Shown: piece after piece, positions 54,145-62,934 of the stretch
Position numbering within the stretch: the first letter of the stretch is position 1
How the letters are laid out: each line of letters begins with the position of its first letter
Origin: JBALVT01 sp036960305
GTDB lineage: Bacteria > Pseudomonadota > Gammaproteobacteria > Pseudomonadales > Halieaceae
Length of the DNA: 64,000 nucleotides
Direction: 5' to 3'
Assembly: GCA_036960305.1 (NCBI GenBank)
Contig: JBALWA010000003.1
Location: 62,001 to 126,000 of the forward strand
Program-made: the position numbers and the translations under genes
Notes under the pieces: model-generated
The model's input: only the letters and a program-made list of their open reading frames with translations
Databases searched by the model: none
Told to the model about the DNA's origin: nothing

Positions 54145-55275
54145 TTATTCCAGCCAGACCTCCAGGTTGTCTACTCGCTCCAGCTGCCGATCCAAGGTAA
54201 TTGAAAGAACCTCGGACATACCACAGGCTTGGAGCATTTGATCCACCGACGCCTGATCACTCGCGGCAAGGCCCGCGTAAACTGCCTGCACACGCTGCAG
54301 CAGGTAAAAACGGTAGGGCTGTGCCAGCGCATTGATGGTCTGCCCCCGCACGGCAAATTCAGCACTACCCAGGGGATTGGCCAGCCGACCTACGGCCGCC
54401 GCCCCTGCCTCTGGCCGATGCTCCGCCAACCAGGCATTGATACACCCGGCGGCGGCGCGGGTCTCGGGGACAAAATCTTCTGCCAGCACACGCAATACAG
54501 CTAGCAGCGTTTCCGGCACCTGGTCATCGGCCAGAAAATCTGTGCCTGCAGTGAAGTACTCCGGCGCATCCTGGTCCGCCCGATTCATCCGTTCAACCCA
54601 GCGATAAACACGTGTCGCACGCTGCTGCATCAGCCGCGCCGGATAGGGATCTCTTCCCAGGTGGGCATACATGGGCGCCAGTAGACCAAAGTCACCAATA
54701 CTGGGGCGCCAACCCAGCAGATAGGGGTACTGTTCAAAGTGGGCATTGAGCGCATCGAGGTATTCAAGGTATAGCTCTTCTACCAGCCCCTGTGACTGCT
54801 CAGTGACACCGAACACCTGCGAGACGTACCGCATGCGATCCATCATGCGCTCGGTTTTCTCCTCCCGCTGTGGCATATCGCGCTGGGAGTGCAGGAAGTG
54901 GTAATGGATAAAATCAAGATTGTCCTTCGGGAAATTCCAGCGGTAGTGCATGGCCGGACGCAACAGCCCGTCAGTACCGATCACGTCGAACAATGCGCTG
55001 ATAATCCGCTGGCGCGCTCCTGCCGGCTGACAGGGACGACCATTGGCTGCTTCGAAGTGCTCGATGATTGCAGCCCCGTCGCGAACCACCTCTCCCTGGG
55101 GCGTCACCAGCGTCGGTATAGTCGGTAACTTGCCCTTAGGCAGAACCTCGGCCTTGAAACTCTCATGCCCAGTGGACAGTTCCTGAAAGGGGATTCCCTG
55201 TTTTATCAGGTAGGCGCGAGCACGGCCAGAGTAAAGTGAGTGCGTGATGGCGTAGAGCCGGTGTATTTGTGTCAT
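54145..55275 (-). CDS. Long GST-like protein 4 (HYRW family)
   Basis: 376 residues. GST_N start THSLYSGRARAYLIKQGIPF, capping box GWRPSIGDFGLLAP, motif MHYRWNFP at residues 109-116. The C-terminal extension is more diverged (EDFVPETRAAAGCINAWLAE) but ends like the others (YRFYLLQRVQAVYAGL; LQACGMSEVL). The ATG overlaps the sulfatase stop by 4 bases, so it is translated together with a sulfatase. This ties the GST family to a sulfated or sulfate-ester substrate. Confidence 0.85.
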   Translation of the reverse strand: MTQIHRLYAITHSLYSGRARAYLIKQGIPFQELSTGHESFKAEVLPKGKLPTIPTLVTPQGEVVRDGAAIIEHFEAANGRPCQPAGARQRIISALFDVIGTDGLLRPAMHYRWNFPKDNLDFIHYHFLHSQRDMPQREEKTERMMDRMRYVSQVFGVTEQSQGLVEELYLEYLDALNAHFEQYPYLLGWRPSIGDFGLLAPMYAHLGRDPYPARLMQQRATRVYRWVERMNRADQDAPEYFTAGTDFLADDQVPETLLAVLRVLAEDFVPETRAAAGCINAWLAEHRPEAGAAAVGRLANPLGSAEFAVRGQTINALAQPYRFYLLQRVQAVYAGLAASDQASVDQMLQACGMSEVLSITLDRQLERVDNLEVWLE

Positions 55276-57095
55276 CGGTGGAATTCCTTTTTCATTCGCC
55301 AGGCGACATAGAACGGTAGCAACACTAGCAGGGCCAGTAAAAATACCAACACACCATCTCGGTACTGTTTTTGTAGCGTATTGGATACCAGCTGCTTCAT
55401 TTGCGTATAGCCCGATGGCAGGGGCAGTACGCCATTTTCGCGCTCGTAACGCTGGTAGCGTGACAACATACGCTGGAAGATGGCGGATTGTGTGCTGGCC
55501 AGATCCACGGTCTCTCCCGGATCCTCGACAATATTAAACAGGCGCCATTGCCCATCCCCCAGCGGCGCCTGATTGACAACCAGTTTGTAGTCCCCCTGGA
55601 ACAAAGCGCCATGGCCTGTCAGCTCATAACCCACTGCCTCATCGGCTGCATAAACCCGCTCGGTCTCGCCTGTCAGCAGGGGGGTCAGGTCACGACCGAT
55701 GATAGGCAGTACCGGCCGTCCTGCATAGCGGTCACTGGGCTGGGCAACGCCAGCAAGGGACAGGATGGTGGGGGTAATATCGGTCGCCCAGGTAAAAGCG
55801 GGATTCAACTGACGGGCCAGCGGCAAACGCTCACCGGCGATTATCAGCGGCACCCGCATGCCCCCCTCCCCCGTGTAGAACTTGTAGAAAGACAGGGGAC
55901 TGGCCGCAGCGCTGGCAAAACTGGGGCTAATAGTATTGTAGCTCCCCTTCAGACCCAGGCGATCGTAATCCAGGTGATAACCAAGCCCCCCAGGCCCTAA
56001 CCGGGTGGGAAAGGCTGTCGGATCGGCAGGGCCACTGCCCTCGCTGCCATTGTCCGAGGTGAAAATGAATATAGTATTTTCGTACTGCCCCTGGGATTTA
56101 AGGTAGTCCACAAGACGACCAATGTGAAAATCCATGGCTTCGATCATGCCGGCGTAGACCGCCATACGCTTCGCCTCATAGCGTTTGCGCTGTGGGTCCA
56201 GTGCGTCCCAATCGTCTGTAGTCGCCATCCTCACCATGCCCGTGCCAGGAGGCACAATGCCCAACTCCACCGCACGCTCCCGTCGCTGCGTACGCAGCGT
56301 GTCCCAGCCGGAATCGTAAACTCCCATATAGCGATCTATGTACTCCTGGGGTGCCTGTACCGGCATGTGCACGGCCATAAAGGGCACGTAGGCAAAAAAC
56401 GGTTTGCCGTCCTCAAGATTGCCTTCGATTAACTCGATGGTTTTGTCTATCAGGAAGCGGGAGGAATAAAAATCCTTCGGCAAGGTGATGCGCTCACCGT
56501 CGGCAAACCAATTGGCCTGATCATAAATTGGCAGATAGGGCCGCTGCTCCCAGTTGTCGGCGCCTGAATCCATCATCGCCACCGTGCGTTCGAAACCGCG
56601 CCGGCTGGGTCGCTTGTCCGGGGTCGAACCGAGGTGCCACTTACCCGCCATATAGGTGTGATAGCCGGTATCTTCCAACAGCGTCGCCACCGTCACCACG
56701 TTATCGCCCAGCACGCCCTGGTAGTGGGCGTGCGCACGCTGCTCGGGCGCCAGCATTTCGGGAATGTTTGGCACACCGGCCAGGTGGTTATCCACGCCCG
56801 TGAGCAACATGGCGCGGGCCGGGGCACAGTTCGCGGCCGTGTGGTAGTTAGTGAACCGCACCCCCCGCTCCGCCAGGGCTGACAAGGTGGGTGTGTTCAC
56901 CTCGCTGCCATAAGGTGCGATATCGGTATAACCGAGGTCATCAGCCAGAATAAAGACAATATTGGGGCGTGAAAGTGCAGTGGACGAGGCCTCAGCAATA
57001 AGCGCCGCGTCTTCAGCCGCGTGCAATAGCGAGTGAGAGCTGGTCAATATTAGCGAAGCGGCCAGAAACAACCGTAGGCCGTTATAAAACTTCAC
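55272..57095 (-). CDS. Type I sulfatase with C-terminal membrane anchor
   Basis: 607 residues, S1-family arylsulfatase-like. A signal peptide (MKFYNGLRLFLAASLILTSS) precedes the domain. The formylglycine motif C-x-P-x-R is NCAPARAMLLTG with Cys90. Metal ligands are in FILADDLGY (Asp52, Asp53) and FTSDNGSEG. The C-terminus has a hydrophobic helix (VLVFLLALLVLLPFYVAW) and a basic tail (RMKKEFHR), so the enzyme should be held on the periplasmic side of the inner membrane. GTG start. Formylglycine generation would need a separate FGE or anSME enzyme, not seen here. First or second gene of a DUF/sulfatase/GST4 unit. Confidence 0.92.
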   Translation of the reverse strand: MKFYNGLRLFLAASLILTSSHSLLHAAEDAALIAEASSTALSRPNIVFILADDLGYTDIAPYGSEVNTPTLSALAERGVRFTNYHTAANCAPARAMLLTGVDNHLAGVPNIPEMLAPEQRAHAHYQGVLGDNVVTVATLLEDTGYHTYMAGKWHLGSTPDKRPSRRGFERTVAMMDSGADNWEQRPYLPIYDQANWFADGERITLPKDFYSSRFLIDKTIELIEGNLEDGKPFFAYVPFMAVHMPVQAPQEYIDRYMGVYDSGWDTLRTQRRERAVELGIVPPGTGMVRMATTDDWDALDPQRKRYEAKRMAVYAGMIEAMDFHIGRLVDYLKSQGQYENTIFIFTSDNGSEGSGPADPTAFPTRLGPGGLGYHLDYDRLGLKGSYNTISPSFASAAASPLSFYKFYTGEGGMRVPLIIAGERLPLARQLNPAFTWATDITPTILSLAGVAQPSDRYAGRPVLPIIGRDLTPLLTGETERVYAADEAVGYELTGHGALFQGDYKLVVNQAPLGDGQWRLFNIVEDPGETVDLASTQSAIFQRMLSRYQRYERENGVLPLPSGYTQMKQLVSNTLQKQYRDGVLVFLLALLVLLPFYVAWRMKKEFHR

Positions 57096-57099
57096 CGGC

Positions 57100-57477
57100 T
57101 CAGCTCTCTTCGGGCAGACGGCGCGAGGCTACCAGCAAGATAGCCGACACAATCAACTCCAGACCAATCAAGTCCAGCGCGAGCGTGGCGTCATGCACCA
57201 GCCAAGCCAGAATCCGGCCAATGGCGGTGAGCGACAGCAGCATAATTCCCGGGTAATACCAGCAGCGGCGTCCGCTGATCAGCGCAATCAACATGCAGCT
57301 GCCCAGGGTCAGGAAGAAGGCCGACATATCCCCCACCTGGGAACTCAAACCCACCCCCTGATCCAGGGTCAGGCCGAACATAGGTGCCACCCCGGAAGGG
57401 TCAACAAGCCAGCGTAATCCCATCACCAGAAAGAGAATGGCAGGCAGGAGTACCAGAATTTTCAGGATTCTATTCAT
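57100..57477 (-). CDS. Small four-helix membrane protein (DUF4345/DoxX-like)
   Basis: 125 residues, start at MNRILKILVLLPAILFLVMG. Four hydrophobic segments with the loop RWLVDPSGVAPMFGLTLDQG and GSCMLIALISGRRCWYYPG. It looks like DUF4345-type or DoxX-like membrane proteins; function unknown. It is 4 bases upstream of the sulfatase on the same strand, so likely the first gene of that unit. Confidence 0.72.
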   Translation of the reverse strand: MNRILKILVLLPAILFLVMGLRWLVDPSGVAPMFGLTLDQGVGLSSQVGDMSAFFLTLGSCMLIALISGRRCWYYPGIMLLSLTAIGRILAWLVHDATLALDLIGLELIVSAILLVASRRLPEES

Positions 57478-57536
57478 CGCGTTCACTCTTGACGATAGTA
57501 AAGGTTGAGGGCTTTTTATGTTCACGAACTTAATTA

Positions 57537-57553
57537 TGGCACAAATAGTGCCA
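57537..57553. promoter_or_regulatory. Operator-like palindrome, copy 2 (sulfatase unit / TonB receptor)
   Basis: TGGCAC, five bases (AAATA), GTGCCA: perfect inverted repeat about 60 bases upstream of the sulfatase unit and 290 bases upstream of the TonB receptor. Same design as at 50722-50738. The AraC regulator at 61788 is one candidate binder, but AraC sites are usually not symmetric, so a TetR- or LysR-type factor outside the window is equally possible. Confidence 0.6.
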
Positions 57554-57843
57554 CATTGAACAGGGTTCAGATAAAGGCATGTAGCCGCTTGAGTGCACTC
57601 AATACGGGACCAAGTCTTCGGGGGCGAAAAGGGAAATCGAGATAATGATTATAGGGCGCCTTTATTGTCTTACGGCGCAATACGCTTGTCTTCCTGGGCA
57701 AAGCCCTAAACGCAGGGAACTAAAGGCCCAATTGCTGCTCGCGGAGACAATAGCTGTGAATCGTGATGACAAGTTACCAAGGAAGTCTTTGGCTATAGTT
57801 CGCCCAGTTAATTTACCCCTCCAATAAATGAATGGTGATGAGT
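57554..57843. other. Leader of the TonB receptor gene
   Basis: About 290 bases without a recognisable gene. A 60-codon frame at 57645-57827 has no family character. The length suggests a long 5' leader or a distal promoter for the receptor. Confidence 0.4.
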
Positions 57844-60345
57844 ATGAATAGGAAGAAGCTTGCATTAGCGATTGCAGTTTCACAGTTTGCGACCCTCGGT
57901 TCCACCACGGCGTGGTCACAGGCGTTGGAAGAAGTCGTAGTAACCGCGCGCAAGAAAGCAGAGAGTCTGATGGACGCGCCGGTAGCGGTGACTGTGGTTT
58001 CAGGCGAGAGCATGGACAGGGGGGGTATAACCAACCTGGAACAACTGGCTACCAAGGTTCCCGGATTACAACTGGGCCGCGCTTCACAGACCAGTAGCAT
58101 CTATATCCGCGGTATCGGGTCGGGTATCAACAAGGGTTTTGAGCAATCCGCGGGTATGTATCTCGATGGCATCTATCAGGTGCGTAGTCGCCAGTTTACC
58201 CAGGGCATGGTTGACCTGGCGCGAGTGGAGGTCCTGCGTGGACCCCAGAGCCTTCTGTTTGGAAAAAATACCATTGCCGGCGCCATTAAAGTAGAGACAG
58301 CCAGCCCCGTGTTGGGAGAAGGTCCTAACGGGTCGATAGCAATGGACGTGGAGCCGGAATACGGCACTGTTCGTGGGACTGCTGTGGTTGGTGGAGATAT
58401 CACCGACAACCTCGCCGGGCGCCTGGCCGTTCGATACCAGGAGACAGACGGCTATGTAGAAAATGTTCTGGTCGACGAAGATGTCGCCCAGAAAGACGAA
58501 TCAATGTTTCGGGTTTCTCTGGTCTGGGAACCAACAGATACTGTCGCCGTATTAGCCAAGGTTTCTCATACCGAAGCGGACTCCAATGGAATAGAACAAG
58601 TCAACACCGTGGTCGATCCATCGCTGCTACAAGGCTTTGGAACTAACCAGCTGGGACTGACCAGTGTCATGGGTTCAATCGCTGCCTTCCAGGTTCCCGG
58701 GTTCGGACCTGAAACTGGAACCAGGGATTACGAGTCCTGGACCGGAAATACTGACTTCATACCCATCGATACCGAAGACTCAGAATCAAATCAGGCGTCC
58801 TTGAAAGTTGACTGGGACATTGGCAATTACGTACTAACTTCATTGACCGGCTATACCGATTTTGAGCTGAACCAGGATCACGATGTGGACTTTCAGCCCG
58901 GTAACGCCGTCCACAGTGTAGAGGGCGAGGAGTTGGACACCTTGAGCCAGGAATTCAGGATATCCAGTAATTTCGACGGTCGCCTCAATTTTACCGCGGG
59001 TTTGTATTACGAGGAGCAGGATCTAGTGGTACAAAACACACCCTATATTGACGGTACCCTCGGTGGAGCGTTTGGCAACGTGCCTGCCAGTGCGTTGAAC
59101 CCGAACCTGCCTGATATACCCCTGAGCGCTATCGGTATTAACAGCCTGTGGAACGGCCAGGTTTTCGCCTCTCTGGACCCCGCGGCGGCACCCCTGATAG
59201 GTGCAGAGCAAGACGTAATTTGGCGTAATTCTCGCAACGAGACCGAGACAGAAACACTGGCTGTGTTTGTGGAGTTTACCTTTGATCTGACAGATACCTT
59301 GTTCCTGGACCTGGGCGTTCGCTATTCCGAGGATACCAAGGAAACCCTTAAACTCGGAAGTACCGGTGTAGGCGCCCCCGGGGAAGATATTCTGGTTTGG
59401 GATACCAATGGTATTCCCACCGGCGCACTGGACGCACAGAACTCCGGATTGGTCGCGACGGCGTGGTCTTTGCTCGCCACTTACCCCCAGAACAATGACA
59501 TGAAGCGCGAGGAAGACCACACCGATCCCTCTGTTCGCCTGCGTTGGGATGTGGGTTCCGATACCATGACTTACCTCTCTTACTCAACAGGGTATAAGTC
59601 CGGTGGATTCAATACCTCGGGTGATACTGCCAACCCTGATGGCACGCCGGGCGAGGGCACCGAGTTTGAAGACGAAAACGCGGAAGCCTGGGAACTCGGT
59701 ATAAAAACCACTCTGTGGGATGGCCGCGCGCGCCTCAGCACCGCGATATTCCGCACCGAACTCGAAGATCAACAGGTTACCTCATTCCGTGGCACCACGT
59801 TCCTGGTGAGCAACGCGGCTACCTTGATTTCTCAGGGTGTCGAAGTCGAAACCCAGATAGCGCTCACTGAAGGTTGGGAAGTGGGTGGATCACTCGCCTA
59901 TCTGGATTTGGAATACGAAGACTATACCGGCGCACCGTGCACAATTTATCAGACGGCAGCGATTGGCCCATCTTGTACACAGGACCTTAGCGGAGAACGT
60001 GGACCAAACGCCCCCGAATGGAGTGCCACGGCGTACGCCAGCTATGAGCATTCGATTGGTGAAAACCTGGTGTTCCGCTTTAATATTGACGGCGCCTACA
60101 AGGATGAGTATTTCCTCGACGGCGACCTCGATCCCAATACGCTACAGGACAGCTATTTCAAACTTAATTCCCGCATAGGCATCGCCTCCTACGATGATAC
60201 CTGGGAACTGGCTTTGTATGGTCGTAACCTGACCGACGAGACTACCTACACATTCGCTGTAGACGCTCCCTTGAGCGCCGGAATCTACGGCGCCTGGGCT
60301 GAAGAACCCAGGATTGTCGGACTGCAGGCGCGTTACAACTTCTAG
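57844..60345 (+). CDS. TonB-dependent outer-membrane receptor
   Basis: 833 residues. The signal peptide is MNRKKLALAIAVSQFATLGS, ending near TTAWSQA. The TonB box region is LEEVVVTARKKAESLMDAPVA, and the plug domain includes RGIGSGINKGFEQSAGMYLDG and the conserved VEVLRGPQSLLFGKNTIAGA. A 22-strand barrel ends in the aromatic RYNF. It is the iron-complex/outer-membrane-receptor type common in marine catabolic clusters without SusD. It takes up a large or hydrophobic substrate. The start is uncertain among three close ATGs; 57844 has GGTGA upstream. It is probably co-regulated with the sulfatase unit across the divergent region. Confidence 0.93.
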   Translation: MNRKKLALAIAVSQFATLGSTTAWSQALEEVVVTARKKAESLMDAPVAVTVVSGESMDRGGITNLEQLATKVPGLQLGRASQTSSIYIRGIGSGINKGFEQSAGMYLDGIYQVRSRQFTQGMVDLARVEVLRGPQSLLFGKNTIAGAIKVETASPVLGEGPNGSIAMDVEPEYGTVRGTAVVGGDITDNLAGRLAVRYQETDGYVENVLVDEDVAQKDESMFRVSLVWEPTDTVAVLAKVSHTEADSNGIEQVNTVVDPSLLQGFGTNQLGLTSVMGSIAAFQVPGFGPETGTRDYESWTGNTDFIPIDTEDSESNQASLKVDWDIGNYVLTSLTGYTDFELNQDHDVDFQPGNAVHSVEGEELDTLSQEFRISSNFDGRLNFTAGLYYEEQDLVVQNTPYIDGTLGGAFGNVPASALNPNLPDIPLSAIGINSLWNGQVFASLDPAAAPLIGAEQDVIWRNSRNETETETLAVFVEFTFDLTDTLFLDLGVRYSEDTKETLKLGSTGVGAPGEDILVWDTNGIPTGALDAQNSGLVATAWSLLATYPQNNDMKREEDHTDPSVRLRWDVGSDTMTYLSYSTGYKSGGFNTSGDTANPDGTPGEGTEFEDENAEAWELGIKTTLWDGRARLSTAIFRTELEDQQVTSFRGTTFLVSNAATLISQGVEVETQIALTEGWEVGGSLAYLDLEYEDYTGAPCTIYQTAAIGPSCTQDLSGERGPNAPEWSATAYASYEHSIGENLVFRFNIDGAYKDEYFLDGDLDPNTLQDSYFKLNSRIGIASYDDTWELALYGRNLTDETTYTFAVDAPLSAGIYGAWAEEPRIVGLQARYNF

Positions 60346-60364
60346 GTTCAAAGTGGCCTGCCCA

Positions 60365-60397
60365 GGCGCAACTGATCACTCAGTTGCGCCTTTTTTT
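60365..60397 (+). terminator. Rho-independent terminator after TonB receptor
   Basis: A perfect 11-base stem GGCGCAACTGA / TCAGTTGCGCC with loop TCAC, followed by seven T. Standard intrinsic terminator 20 bases after the receptor stop codon. Confidence 0.93.
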
Positions 60398-60545
60398 CTG
60401 TAGCAACGGCCTCTGGCCACTGTTAGGGAAAGTTTGGACGTAGATGACAAGACATTTGTTTTTTATGCCAAGTATCAGACATCTCAAATTCGTATAGTCG
60501 TTAACATCAGATGAACCACCAACAGTTAAGTCGGAGCAGGAACGA

Positions 60546-61736
60546 ATGAGTGCAGAAATAGTAATAGCAGGCGCAGGCATGGTTCCTTTCAGGCGGCCGG
60601 GGCAGTCTGATTCCTACGATGTTATGGGTGAAAACGCGGCGCGGGCAGCGTTAAAGGATGCCGGAATATCCTTCGCCCTTATAGAGCAGGCCTTTTGCGG
60701 CTATGTTTATGCTGACAGTTGCGCCGGGCAGGCGGCCCTGTATCGACTGGATGTCAATGGTATTCCCATTTTCAATACGACTAATAACTGTGCCAGTGGC
60801 TCCTCTGCTTTTGCACTGGCGACCCAGGCGGTAGAGAGTGGCAATGTGGAGTGTGCCCTGGCTCTTGGTTTTGAAGAGATGCTTCCGGGTGCTATCGATG
60901 TAGTATTTCCCGACAAGACCAGTCCGTTAGAGCGTCATGAAACCGCAATTGCCAAAATCATGGGGTTTAATGAAGACGAGCTCAAGGTGCCACCGGCGAT
61001 TGCCATGTTTGGTGCCCAGGTCGACGCTGTACTGGAGGCCGGAGTCACAGAGGAAACCATCGCCGCCATGAGCGTGAAGTCACGCCTGCACGCTGCCGAT
61101 AACCCCAATGCCATATTCCGGGAGCCGATTACCGTCGAGGAAATTCTGGCGACGCCCAAACTGTTTCGTAATTTGCGCAAGAATTACGCTTGTCCACCAA
61201 GCTGTGGCGCCGCAGCCGTCATTGCCTGTACGCCAGAGTTCGCCAGGTCGCACGGCATTCGCAGCGATGTTCGATTGGCAGGCCGCGGCTGGTGCAGCGA
61301 CAAGCGGGAATACTTTAATACTGACAATGTCCTGGACGTTATGTTTCAGGCACTGAGCCGCGATGCTGCCCATGCGGCCTACGAAGATGCGGGAATCGGG
61401 CCTGAGGATGTGGATGTCATTGAATTACACGATTGCTTTGCCACTAACGAACTCGCCACCTATGTCGCACTTGGGCTGTGCAAGGAGGAAGAACTCAACG
61501 ATTTTGTCGCCAGCGGTGAGAATACCTACGGTGGCAAGTATGTGGTAAATCCATCGGGGGGGTTGCTGGCCAAAGGGCACCCTCTGGGCGCTACTGGTTT
61601 AGCGCAATTGGCCGAACTGACCTGGCAATTACGAGGTGAGTCCGGTTCTCGACAGGTGGAGGGAGCCCGTATCGCACTGCAGCACAATGGTGGTCTTGGT
61701 AGTGCAGGATTTGTACACATCCTGAAAAAATACTAA
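60546..61736 (+). CDS. SCP2-type thiolase / lipid-transfer protein
   Basis: 396 residues, non-decarboxylating thiolase of the SCP-x group. The nucleophile is in TTNNCASGSSAFA (Cys82), then ELHDCFATNE (the SCP2-thiolase His/Cys motif) and GHPLGATGLAQ. It cleaves 3-ketoacyl-CoA, often of branched or steroid-side-chain substrates. There is no sterol-carrier domain or partner DUF35 gene next to it, unlike Ltp-type aldolases. It has its own upstream region after the receptor terminator; AGGA precedes the ATG. Confidence 0.9.
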   Translation: MSAEIVIAGAGMVPFRRPGQSDSYDVMGENAARAALKDAGISFALIEQAFCGYVYADSCAGQAALYRLDVNGIPIFNTTNNCASGSSAFALATQAVESGNVECALALGFEEMLPGAIDVVFPDKTSPLERHETAIAKIMGFNEDELKVPPAIAMFGAQVDAVLEAGVTEETIAAMSVKSRLHAADNPNAIFREPITVEEILATPKLFRNLRKNYACPPSCGAAAVIACTPEFARSHGIRSDVRLAGRGWCSDKREYFNTDNVLDVMFQALSRDAAHAAYEDAGIGPEDVDVIELHDCFATNELATYVALGLCKEEELNDFVASGENTYGGKYVVNPSGGLLAKGHPLGATGLAQLAELTWQLRGESGSRQVEGARIALQHNGGLGSAGFVHILKKY

Positions 61737-61787
61737 CTCGGCGTCCTGAGATAGACGCACAAGAACAATGGACAGCGTGCTGGCGGG

Positions 61788-62819
61788 CTAGTGATCCAGC
61801 CCCAGGGATTGCCTGAACTCCCTTGGGGATTTCTCCGTCCAGCGTTTGAACGCCCGGGTGAAGTTACTGACATCAGAAAACCCCAGTAAATAGGCAGCCT
61901 CTGTTATTGAAATCGCACTCTGCTCCATATAACCCAGGGCCAGGGAGTGCCGGGTGCCATCCAGGATTTCCTGAAAGCTGGTGTCTTTGGCAGCCAGCTT
62001 CATCTGCAGGCTGCGAGAACTCATGCAGAGCTTGTCCGCGACCCGTTGTTTTGTGATCGCACTGGAAGACAACTCTTCCACTATCATCGTGCGCACCCGG
62101 TTAATAATGTCCTGCTTTTCCATCCGTTTGAGGTATTGCATGGTAGTCTGGTCGTGCATCTGGGCCAGTTCCCTACTCGCTCCCGGCAGTGGCATGTCTA
62201 TCAGCTCCGGCGCTATGGCGAAAACCATTTTTGGGCTATCGAAAACGATATCGCAATTGAAGTAGTCGCGATATTTCTGCACATCCGTGGACGGCTCTGG
62301 CCGCATAAGTTCTACTCGTAGAGGGTTGAAGGACGGGTTGTAAATGAAGCGGATAAACCGGATCATTAGCGCGCTATAGGCGTCCTGGGTTTCCCAGCAT
62401 ATGTCCGGCGCTATCACTTGTGTTATCAGTAAAAACTCGTCTTCGACTTCTTCAATAGTGATATCTGCGCTCTGGGAAACAATCTTGTAATAATTGCTGA
62501 GGCGCTGGGCGTAGTCGCGAAGTGATGTGCTTGCCATCAGCGCATAGCCAAGGGCATGTAGATTGCCGGGGTGCATTACCTCTCCAACCTGCAGGCCAAA
62601 AGCCGGGTCGTAGGTGGCCGCGACAGATGCCTTGAACAAGCTGCTGATTTCAATGTTCGTCAATCGCAACATTGGATCGGTAGTAGTCTGGATGGGGATG
62701 TTACATTGCTCGAAGATGAGCTGGGGATCTACTCCCCGCTGCTCCAGAGCGGTGGTGATGGCAAAGGCGTAAGCTGCAATAGTAGACGGAGTGGATGAGG
62801 GAGGTGCGTCGCTCTGCAT
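61788..62819 (-). CDS. AraC-family transcriptional regulator
   Basis: 343 residues. The N-terminal domain is of the arabinose-binding-like type (PF12625 pattern, LFKASVAATYDPAFGLQVGE, HPGNLHALGYALMAS). The C-terminal AraC helix-turn-helix pair is KQRVADKLCMSSRSLQMKLA and SITEAAYLLGFSDVSNFTRA followed by FKRWTEKSPREFR. OruR/ArgR-like relatives control amino-acid, lipid or steroid degradation. It lies between the thiolase and acyl-CoA synthetase genes and is the obvious local regulator of this region. Confidence 0.93.
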   Translation of the reverse strand: MQSDAPPSSTPSTIAAYAFAITTALEQRGVDPQLIFEQCNIPIQTTTDPMLRLTNIEISSLFKASVAATYDPAFGLQVGEVMHPGNLHALGYALMASTSLRDYAQRLSNYYKIVSQSADITIEEVEDEFLLITQVIAPDICWETQDAYSALMIRFIRFIYNPSFNPLRVELMRPEPSTDVQKYRDYFNCDIVFDSPKMVFAIAPELIDMPLPGASRELAQMHDQTTMQYLKRMEKQDIINRVRTMIVEELSSSAITKQRVADKLCMSSRSLQMKLAAKDTSFQEILDGTRHSLALGYMEQSAISITEAAYLLGFSDVSNFTRAFKRWTEKSPREFRQSLGLDH

Positions 62820-62934
62820 CGGGAGTTCCTGTACTCGCTTTTCTTCTCTTAGTTGGCGCTAACCTGGTCCGCCTGTAACCGTGCACCCCTGAGTTTAAGG
62901 TTTTGAGCCTGGAATAGGAACCCCCATCACCCCC

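Noticed and set aside
57645..57827. 60-codon frame before the TonB receptor
   Set aside because: No ribosome site, no motif and no hydrophobic pattern; treated as leader sequence.
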